DNA from: Chrysochromulina tobinii
Taxonomy: Eukaryota > Haptophyta > Prymnesiales > Chrysochromulinaceae
Direction: 5' to 3'
Length of the DNA: 17,231 nucleotides
Assembly: GCA_001275005.1 (NCBI GenBank)
Contig: JWZX01001389.1
Location: 1-17,231 of the forward strand
The notes beneath the pieces were generated by a model. That model was not told the DNA's origin and ran no database searches. It was given only the letters and a program-made list of their open reading frames with translations. Below, piece after piece: positions 1 through 8,000 of the stretch. The position numbers were made by a program, and so were the translations under genes. How positions within the stretch are numbered: the first letter of the stretch is position 1; the number at the start of each line of letters is the position of its first letter.

Positions 1-667
1 CCCCTGAGTGTGCTCTACACGTGGGTATGTCGCATGCTGTCAGATCGTGACGTTTCAAAAAGTCGATTTTTTGGGCTGACCCCTCTATTAGTATCGATCT
101 ATTTTACGCCCGCGACCGGCCGCAGCCGCGCGGCAGGTAGCCGATCGGCCCGACCGCGGCCGCGGGGACACGCACCGTCGGACGCGCGCGGGCAAACGGC
201 AAAGTAACGAAACGCGGCGCGGGGAACGCACTCCGGAAGCCACAACCCGACCTCACCGCGGCGAGTCGCGGTACCGTTACACACACTCGTGTGGATGCAT
301 AGCAACCAGAGAGGGTTCGACTCGCAGTACGAACCTAACCGCACAGCAGTCCAGCGCTCAGCCGCACATACCCGCTCCCAGAATCTCTGTGCATTTACCA
401 GGGCGCCGGCACCTTGGCCGCTTGAGCTTGTCTCCTGAGGCCCAGTCGATGGCGCCCACCTCGGCGCCCATCTCACGGCCAGCTGCAGGTGCAGGTCAAC
501 GGCGCGGGCGCGTCGCGGAAAGCTAATATGGGGCCCTCGGTGCGATCTAGGTGCGATCTAAGTGCGATCAAGCAGGTTGGGTGAACAGTTCGTCTCGTTG
601 ACCTCGTGTTCGACCCACTTTTATAGGAAAGTTCCTCAGGAACTTCCTCAAATCCTTCGAGACGAGT
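1..667. other. Intergenic region, no gene recognised
   Basis: Several short open frames exist here (for example 99-476 on the minus strand), but their translations are Arg/Pro/Ala-rich and show no family motif, as expected by chance in GC-rich DNA. The only structure seen is a three-copy 11 nt repeat at 540-572. The right part should hold the 3' UTR of the minus-strand phospholipase gene, whose stop codon is at 668-670. No RNA gene was recognised by eye. Confidence 0.6.
540..572. repeat. Three-copy 11 nt tandem repeat
   Basis: Three consecutive units: GTGCGATCTAG, GTGCGATCTAA and GTGCGATCAAG. They lie about 100 bp beyond the 3' end of the phospholipase gene. The unit length matches the 10-11 nt units inside the ABC transporter introns, although the sequence differs. 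Confidence 0.8.
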
Positions 668-2395
668 CTACTTGCGTTCAGGCGTGGGGATGTGGCAGAT
701 GGTCTCGTCCTTCATGGCCGCCTCGGCCACCTCGACGGCCTTCTCGACGGTCTCCGCATTCCGATCTCCATGTCGCCAGATCTGGTACTGAGCGCGAATC
801 CATGCGTCGAGCTCATCGTAGCCCATCGCCTGCCAATTGTCTGGAGGAGCCACCCCGTTGAGACGGGTCCAGAGATCGACGTTGCGGCGCTGCATGCGCG
901 AGATGTCGTCCTTGTCGCCGCAGCTGTGGAAGGCGGCCTTCTGCGAGGGCGGGGGCGCGTCAGGCAGATGCATCGGTGTGTCGCGCGGCGTCGTCTCGGT
1001 CAACAGCTCCGAGAACGAACCAGCCCACGAGTCGCGCTTCGTCAGGTACTTGGGGAGGCCGAAGAGGTCGACGATGGTGGCCGAGATGGCCGAGTGCTCC
1101 CAGGCGGTGCCGTTGGTCTTCAGGGGACCCCCCTTTTTGGGTGGGCCCACGATGACTCCCGCGGGGACCCACGGCGACATGAGGAAGGATACCACGCGCG
1201 AGCCGACGCGTTTGAAGTCGAATGGCTTATAGCAGCCGGACTTGATGACGCAAGACGACTCGTCGGGCACGATGCCCTCGTGAGGGGGTATCACGTGGTC
1301 GTAGAAGCCACCAGCATCGTCGTACGTCACGAGGAAGAGAGTCTTGTTCCAACCGGGGCCGGCGCGCAGGCTCTCGTACACGTCCTTGACGAGCCGCTCA
1401 CCGAGGGCAACGTCGTTACAAGGGTGGTCCGAGTTGCCCTTTCCGTTGCGCGGGTCGTTACCAGGAAAAACAAACGAAAAGGAAGGGAGCGTACCATTCG
1501 CCGCCTGCCCCCAGAAGTCGGTGTAGCCCAGGAACTTGTCGACGTGGCGCTGGACGCCATCCATGTCGGTGTCGGCCGAGTGCGGCGTGTGGTTAGAGTA
1601 GATGCCAAAGCTCACGCCCCCTTCGGCCATGTTGTCGTAGATGGTGCGCTGCGGGAACGAGGCCTTCGAGCCGCCACAGTCGTCCCAGTGGACGTTGTCA
1701 TCGAGGCCGCACGAGGTGGCCGACTGCGCGTACAGATGGTTGGGCGTCGAGAACGAGGGGACGGACGAGTGATAGTTGTTGAAGATGGAGAATTCGCGGG
1801 CAATCGCCGACTTGACCGGCACGGTACCTTTGCCGAAGAGGGTGACCGCCACGCCGAACGCGCCATGGTCGTAGCTGTACTTGTCGTCCTGCTCGCCGTA
1901 CGGATACTTGAACTCATCGCTTCCTGGCTTGAAGTGAAGGCCGAACATCTCGAAGTTAGGCCCTACCGGGCAGACGTACGTCGCACTGCCACACTTGAGT
2001 GTCGCGCCACCCTTCGAGGGATCGGCGGGGTCGATCGGAAGGAAGTGGCCATCCTTGACGAAGTCGCCGGTCGGAAGGTCGTCACATGCCCAAATGTGGT
2101 CGGCTGCACGGCGCGACGCGCGAGCGCGCGGTCAGACAGTGAGCGTGCTCACAAGGCAAGCGGCTGAGTGCGGCCGTCGACTGGGGCGCGCGAAGCGGCC
2201 GTGCATTCGAGCGGCTTTCAACTCACGAGTCCGGTTCTCCATGAAGAGCACGACGAAGTGATCGATCTTTTCATTCTTCTGGCCCGCATTGGGGTTGTCC
2301 AGGCCTTCGGCGGGTGGGATATCTCTGGGGGGGCGGTACGGCTTGCCCGTGGTTGCCACAGCGACAGCTGCGACGGCTGCGAGATAGAGCACCAT
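668..2395 (-). CDS. Non-specific phospholipase C-like phosphoesterase, secreted (2 exons)
   Basis: Phosphoesterase family (PF04185) protein of the plant NPC / bacterial phospholipase C type, expected to hydrolyse phospholipid head groups or other phosphoesters. Exons on the minus strand are 2395-2227 and 2103-668, giving 534 aa. The ATG at 2395 follows an in-frame TAG with no earlier ATG and starts a hydrophobic signal peptide (MVLYLAAVAAVAVATTG), so the protein probably enters the secretory pathway. Splicing rebuilds the family hallmark MENRTPDH (MENRSFDH in plants) across the intron. Other family signatures are SDHPCNDVALGE, LVTYDDAGGFYDHVIPP, RVGSRVVSFLMSPWVPAG and WEHSAISATIVDLFGLP. The length is typical of the family. 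A phosphatase-type activity is possible; the family call is secure, the substrate is not. Confidence 0.92.
2104..2226 (-). other. Intron of the phospholipase gene (GT-AG, 123 nt)
   Basis: Donor GTGAGT reads on the minus strand from 2226 and the acceptor GTGCAG ends at 2104. Unspliced, the frame leaves the family sequence after MENRT and soon stops. Removing the intron joins a phase-1 codon and restores the conserved N-R-x-x-D-H motif. Unlike the ABC transporter introns it has no TGATGGCC repeats and no visible copy of flanking exon. Confidence 0.88.
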
Positions 2396-2985
2396 GTCGG
2401 CGAATCCGACGTCGTCGGTCTTCTCATTCCGCGCCGACGGAGATATCTTGTCAAAGAAAATCTATTCATATATTTGTAATTTTAATTTGATAATATAATG
2501 TACCGTGAGCATTGTATTCGAGTACTCCGAGGAGTACAGTACATGTACCGGTAACAGTGCGACAGTACACGAGTCGCGAAGAGCTGAAATTTCGTTATTT
2601 CGAATCGGATGAGAGATGTTCGCAGGTATCTGATATGTCCATGAACATGAACAACTTAGGACCGTTGCCGTGTTGTAGAGCTTAGTTTTTCTTAGTGGTG
2701 CCACTGGTGGTGCACGATTAGAGCTGAAGCGCGTGTATTATAATAATTCCCAACCGATAAGTACCCACCAAAATCAATCAATAAAAATCAACACATCACC
2801 GTACTAGGTGCTTCCGAAAGGGCGGCGCCGGTGCTACGTCCTCCGGTCCTCGCGGACCTGCGCTCCTTCAAGGGCGCTCCTTGCGGCGAAGCCCGGCCCG
2901 GGGGCTAAACGGCCCGGGCGGAGGGGGGGCGGGGAGCGGCTTCGAGACTCTCGAGGCCGCGGCTTGGACCACCCCGGACTTCGCC

Positions 2986-3014
2986 CATGACCGCGCGGAC
3001 CGCGGTCCGTCATG
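2986..3014. repeat. Interrupted palindrome with 14 bp perfect core
   Basis: The core CGGACCGCGGTCCG (2996-3009) equals its own reverse complement. Outer arms CATGA and TCATG extend the symmetry imperfectly. It lies between the 5' end of the phospholipase gene and the 3' end of the EF-hand gene. It could be a dimeric protein-binding site or a hairpin; no function is shown. Confidence 0.75.
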
Positions 3015-3042
3015 TTCGTTGTTCTCGCCCGCATGTCACCGA

Positions 3043-3056
3043 ATATATCGATATAT
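3043..3056. repeat. 14 bp AT-rich perfect palindrome
   Basis: ATATATCGATATAT equals its reverse complement and lies about 30 bp from the GC-rich palindrome at 2996-3009. Function unknown. Confidence 0.75.
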
Positions 3057-3336
3057 CGCACTATAGCCATTAGCCTGAACCCTGATTCTCCCTTAATTCT
3101 CCCACTTTACCCAGGGGCCTGTGGGCCACCACCTGACACCTTGCCTGAGAAAAACACAGTACACCGCAGCTACTCCAGCGACCGTTCTCGTCGCGGCGGC
3201 TCTTGGGGCTAAGTATGCCGCCTATGCACGGCACGCAAGTGACGCATCACTCTGATTCATGGTGTCGAGTTTTCCCGCACTGTGCGCGAGAATGGCGCTC
3301 TCTGCACGCTGAATCGAGCAAGATATTCCAGCGACC

Positions 3337-4785
3337 CTAGTACGACCGAAGCGTGTAGCTCGGCCTGCCGGCCACGAGGCGCACGGCGGTTTTGGTCCAC
3401 AGCGGCACTCCCTCGGGGGAGACGCTTGGAAGCGGTTCGGTCCAACGATTGCAACTCCCGACGAGCTTATGTTTGAACACGATGGTGCTCAGACGGAGAT
3501 CAGCGTCAGCGAGATTTCTGTCCATTCGTACATCGGCGGCTTTCTGCACCTTCTCCACGGTCAGCGATCGGCGGCATGCGGCACTCTCGCTCTCGACGAG
3601 CATCAAAGGCGCGACGGAGCTGGTGTGCTGAGAGAGCTGCGCCGCACGCCGCCTTGCCGACGACACCGTCAACGCGCTGCTGGAGTGCGCCGCGCGCACT
3701 CCGCCAGCGCCAGCGTGCGGTAAAGCTGACGATGTCGAGCCGAAGCCAATCAAGCTCTTACTCGTGCTGAGCAAGCCTGCGAAGGACATCGAGGTGAGCG
3801 GTGCCGGCGCGGGGAAGGCTGTCGAAGGGGCAGCCGTCGCGGGGGCAGCCGTCGCGGGGCGCAGCTCTAGACGTCTGAGCAGAGCGTCCGGCAGGCTTTT
3901 TGTCATCATCGGAGGTGCGGTCTGCGGCCGGCGCGGCGAGTCCGCCGGCAATTCGCTGTTCGATCGCGGAGACTGAGTGGTTGAGCGCGGAGATTGGTCC
4001 TTAGAGCGCGGAGATTGGTCAGTAGAGCGCGGAGACTGTTCCCTAAAGTTTGACGCCTCACGTGTCTGCACGCGCGCGAACGACAGCATCTCGCCACTGA
4101 CAGTGCCGGGGGTGGTGCCTGGCCGGCGGATGGCTGCAGCCTGCTGTGCAAAGTCGCCGCGGAGCGAGTAGGATTTGTTTTTCGCATGCAACGAGATCGC
4201 GCCCGCGTTGCCGACCTGAAACTTCCGGGCCAGCCTGATCGTCGATCCCTGGCGCACCTGCCTGTGCAGCTCGTGGTACGTAAGGGACCCATCGCCGTTC
4301 ACGTCCATGTCGTCGAAGACGCGATTGAGGTCGTCGTACTGGATGTCGAAACCGAGGAGCCCCATCACCTTGCGGAACTCGGCCTTATCGATTTTGCCGC
4401 TTCCGTCCTGGTCGAATTGGCGGAACAGGTTCATCACCTGCTGTGCAGATGCAGCCAGCGCGTCGCGTAGGACATACTTGATGAACTCGGTGCGCGTGAC
4501 CTCGCCTGAGCCGTCAAAGTCAAACTCGTCGAAGACGGCACCGCTCACGTGAGCTGGCACTTTCACGCCGAGCGCGAGCACGGCCTGGTGCAGCTCCTCC
4601 TTGTTGAGGGTGCCCGATCCATCAAGGTCGATCATCTCAAAGAGCAAGCCAATCGTCCGCGCGGACTGGCACAGCAAGTCCTTAACTTTCTTCTTGCCAA
4701 CCCTCATAGCATTGATTTTTGCGGCCCTCTGCTCGTGTGCACGCTCAGCGGTTTCGCGCGACTCCTTGAGGTCAACGTGGACCAT
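3337..4785 (-). CDS. Four-EF-hand calcium-binding protein with long disordered C-terminus
   Basis: Single-exon gene of 482 aa whose ATG has a strong context (ACCACCATGG). Four canonical EF-hand loops are seen at residues 53-64 (DLDGSGTLNKEE), 89-100 (DFDGSGEVTRTE), 125-136 (DQDGSGKIDKAE) and 161-172 (DVNGDGSLTYHE). Each has acidic or polar ligands at loop positions 1, 3 and 5 and Glu at 12, so all four should bind calcium. This part resembles calmodulin/centrin-type sensors. Residues 1-45 are basic and helical. From about residue 210 the chain is Ser/Pro/Ala-rich and probably disordered, with four QSPRS units at 250-275. No kinase or transmembrane part is visible. The tail is not recognised, so the target is unknown. 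The gene is head-to-head with the ABC transporter. Confidence 0.88.
   Translation of the reverse strand: MVHVDLKESRETAERAHEQRAAKINAMRVGKKKVKDLLCQSARTIGLLFEMIDLDGSGTLNKEELHQAVLALGVKVPAHVSGAVFDEFDFDGSGEVTRTEFIKYVLRDALAASAQQVMNLFRQFDQDGSGKIDKAEFRKVMGLLGFDIQYDDLNRVFDDMDVNGDGSLTYHELHRQVRQGSTIRLARKFQVGNAGAISLHAKNKSYSLRGDFAQQAAAIRRPGTTPGTVSGEMLSFARVQTREASNFREQSPRSTDQSPRSKDQSPRSTTQSPRSNSELPADSPRRPQTAPPMMTKSLPDALLRRLELRPATAAPATAAPSTAFPAPAPLTSMSFAGLLSTSKSLIGFGSTSSALPHAGAGGVRAAHSSSALTVSSARRRAAQLSQHTSSVAPLMLVESESAACRRSLTVEKVQKAADVRMDRNLADADLRLSTIVFKHKLVGSCNRWTEPLPSVSPEGVPLWTKTAVRLVAGRPSYTLRSY
3961..4038 (-). repeat. Coding repeat: four QSPRS units in the EF-hand protein
   Basis: Residues 250-275 contain QSPRS four times, spaced seven, seven and six residues apart by TD, KD and T(T) linkers. 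On the plus strand this appears as repeats of GAGCGCGGAGATTGGTC. Each unit has an S-P followed by basic Arg, a minimal site for proline-directed kinases (inference). Confidence 0.8.
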
Positions 4786-5081
4786 GGTGGTCGTGCGAAT
4801 GTGCGATGATCACGGACTGGACGGGGTGCGTGCGTCGCGAGGAAACGTCGCGGCAGCGAAAAGTTGCGAAGCGCGATGCGTACGTATACCCGGTACTCAA
4901 GCATTTCTAGCGGTACTGTTGCGTGCACATCTACGAAGATTTGTGGCTAGGTTTGTTCCTCAAATTCACGGAGGTCGTCGGAGGTCGTCGGAGATCCGTA
5001 TACGTCGACCTACCGGTGCACTACTGACCTCTACTTTTCCATGGAAAAATCTCGTCCGCACACCGCTCGCTCGCAAGAGGG
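4786..5081. promoter_or_regulatory. Candidate bidirectional promoter, EF-hand / ABC transporter
   Basis: This 296 bp gap separates the start codons of two divergent genes, so it must hold both 5' UTRs and at least part of both promoters. It contains an inverted pair ACGTATAC (4882-4889) and GTATACGT (4998-5005), two copies of GAGGTCGTCG at 4971-4990, and the palindrome TTTTCCATGGAAAA at 5035-5048. The palindrome carries an upstream ATG (5041) out of frame with the ABC start. No clear TATA box was seen. Promoter function is inferred from position. Confidence 0.5.
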
Positions 5082-8000
5082 ATGTCGAAGGCGCCCGTAT
5101 CGCCGGCTCGATCGGTCTCCGATGAGTGGCGCGCCGGGCCGTTGTCGAAGCTCTTCTTCTCCTGGATATTCCCTCTCCTGCGCCTCGGCGCCCAGCGTCC
5201 GCTTCAGCGTGAGGACCTGGGCTTTGCCAACCCTTCAGACGAGGTGAAGCAGCATGCGGAGAGGCTGGAGGCCTGCCTTCGCACTACGGGTGGCAAGAGC
5301 TTTCGCGCTCTGACCAAGGCGTTCAGCTCTCACATGATCAAAGGTGCACTATGCAAGGGCCTTGGAGATTCCGCATCCTACGCCCAGCTGTGGGCCGTGA
5401 AGACGATCATTACCTATGCGGAGATGCGTGAGGCTGGCGTGGTGGAAGGCACCGTAGCATGGCCGGCCCGTCCGATTGCATCGTACTTTACCAACGCGCC
5501 GGCGGCGGCAATGGCACGCCCTGGTGCACCCCGCGTGGTGGATCTCGCCGTCCTGCTGCTGCTCCTTGGCCCAATGGTCTCGGGCCTCGGGCTGCATTGG
5601 TTCTATCACTATGTGATGCTTGATGGTCTGCACGCGCGTTCGGCCCTCAAGTCGGTCCTCTTCCGCAAGCTGCTGCGCGTCCCGGCGGTGGGCGGGCAGC
5701 ACGCGGATGGCTCGATCACCGCCGCAACAGACGGCCACTTGACGAGCGGCCTGAGCGGGCCTGCCAAGGTGAAGGAGGACGACGGCGGCTCGGGGAAGCT
5801 GCTCAACCTGCAGAACGGCGACGCTCGCGCGGTGGAGAACGTCTACCACATGTGCGTCTACTGGATCTTCGTCCCGATCCAGATCGCGATCTACCTCTTT
5901 GTCCTCTCCCTCGAGATCGGCGCCTCGGCCGCCGTCGGGCTCGCATGCATGAGCCTGGCGGTACCCGCGCAGGTGAGTGGTGCTGGTGGCGTCGGAATGC
6001 GTCCGATTGCGTCTGAGTGCGTCCGATGACCTTCGATGTTTGCCTCCGATGGCCTCTGATGGCCTCTGATGGCCTCTGATGGGTTCTGGCGTCGCCGGCG
6101 CAGGTCCTGCTGAGCGGCCGCATGAAGAAGGCGCAGGGCAGCCTGCTCTCAGCCTCCGACCGCCGGATGCGCAGCGTCAAGGAGACTGTCCATGGTATCC
6201 AGGCCGTGAAGGCCTTTGGGTGGGAGCCGGCGTTTGGAGAGCGAGTTCGCCGGGCGAGGGATGAGGAGCTCAGGCACAACTTGGTCGTGCAGCGCCTCTC
6301 GGCGGTCTCAAGTGCTGTCATGGAGGCGTTGCCTATCGTGTGCGCCCTGGCGTCGCTCGCGAGCTATGGGCTCTTCTACCCGGACTCACCGCTCACGGCC
6401 TCGCGCGCGTTCATGTCGCTCCTGGTCTTTAACCAGCTACGCATGCCGCTGATGATCCTTCCATTTACGATCCTCGTCACTATTGGAGGTCTCGCTGCAG
6501 TGAAACGCATTGACGAATTCCTGTCGGTGCCCGAGGTCGAGCCTCTCCCCGACCACACGAGAGGCGGCGGCGGAGGGAAGCAGGGGGAGGCCGGGGGGGA
6601 TGCCCACGACGACGCCTGTACGGTCCGGATCGTGGGGGGCGTCTTCCAGTGGCCCAAGTCGTTGGTGAAGCGGCCGAGCGCGCCCAAGCCACGCACAGGC
6701 GACGAGGAGGCGGAGGCCGGTATACCCATAGCCGCAGGCGCGACGACGGCGCCCGTGACGGCGCCGTTCCAGCTGGGCGGCGATCGGGGCGCGCCGATCG
6801 AGCTTCGCTGCGCCCCGGGACTGACGGTGATCCTTGGGAGCGTCGCCTCGGGCAAGTCGGCGCTGCTCAACGCATGCCTTGGGGAGATGAGCGTCGTGCG
6901 CGGCGCCGTCTCCGTGCGCGGGCGCATGGCGCTATGCCCGCAAACACCCTGGATCTTCAACGCGAGCCTCAGAGACAATGTACTCTTTGGAGCACCACCG
7001 TTGATGACCGCTGATGACCGCTGATGGCCGCTGATTGCCGCTGATGCCCGTTGATGGCCGCTGATGAACATTGATTGCCTTCCTCATCAGGTGCTCTTCG
7101 GCGCGCCACATGATGCGGCGCGCTACCAGCGCGTCCTTGAGGCGTGCGCTCTCGAAGCCGACCTGGCGGCGCTGCCGTCGGGTGACGCCACAGAGATTGG
7201 CGAGAGGGGCGTCACGCTCTCGGGCGGACAAAAGGCGCGCGTCTCCCTAGCGCGCGCGCTGTATGCCGACGCGGACGTGTACCTCCTCGACGACGTGCTC
7301 AGCGCTGTGGATGCACATGTGGGCCGTCACCTCGTCGATCAGGCGCTCGGGGCGACGCTCGTGGCCAACGGGCGTACGGTCCTCCTCGCGTCGCACCAGC
7401 TCAGTGTCATCGACCGCGCGGATAGGGTCCTCATCCTGCGCGACGGCCACGTGGCTTTTGACGGCACGCCCGCGTCGTGCCGAGCGTCCGAGGCCTTCGC
7501 GGCCATCCGTGGCGAGCACGACAGCAAGGCCGACCTTAGCATGGGTGCCGTGCCGAGGTGGACGGCAACCCCCGAGATCGGCCTCGTGTACGTCAAGGAG
7601 GGTGCGCCAGCTGCGCCCGCCGACGGAGCCTCAAGCAAGGGTGTTGGTGCAGGGTCCAGAGGGTCCGAAGGCGTCGACGGCGGCGACAGTGGTGGCTCGG
7701 AGGCGCAGGGGGGGCAGAGTGCCGTCATGAGCGCTCAAGAGGGCGCGTCCGCCGACCTCGGCAAGCTGACGGCCGCCGAAGATCGCGAGACAGGCTCAGT
7801 CTCTATGCGCGTACTCGCCACGTACGGCCGGCTCGGCGGCAGCGCGCTCGCGGCCCTCGCCCTCGCCCTTCTGGTGCTCAAGTCGGGGGCCGCTGTCGGC
7901 TGTCAGGGCTGGGTGGCCGCTTGGACGGCGAAGACATCGTCGCCGGCGAAGGTATCGTCGCCGGCGAGTGCCAACGCGACCTCGGCGCTTGGGCTTGGGC

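Larger units (their letters stand above)
2396..3336. other. Intergenic region with AT-rich island and GC-rich segment
   Basis: No coding sequence was recognised. About 2455-2800 is AT-rich and contrasts sharply with the flanks. It should include the phospholipase promoter: a TATA-like CAAATATATGAAT is read on the minus strand at about 2464-2476, roughly 70-80 nt before the ATG. A short inverted repeat (GTACTCC/GGAGTAC) and GTACATGTAC lie near 2522-2548. About 2815-3010 is very GC-rich with repeated CGGCCCGGG. Two perfect palindromes follow (listed separately). The right end should hold the EF-hand gene's 3' UTR. Confidence 0.55.

Noticed and set aside
99-476. 125-codon minus-strand open frame near the left edge
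   Set aside because: Arg/Ala-rich, no family motif, several overlapping frames of similar length; typical chance ORF in GC-rich DNA.
692-2167. 491-codon plus-strand open frame over the phospholipase gene
   Set aside because: It is the antisense shadow of the conserved phospholipase exon; its translation is Val/Arg/Glu-rich with no recognisable domain.
5973-6103. CRISPR-like array from regularly spaced repeats in the introns
   Set aside because: Units are 10-11 nt, contiguous and without spacers, in a eukaryotic gene; they are minisatellites.
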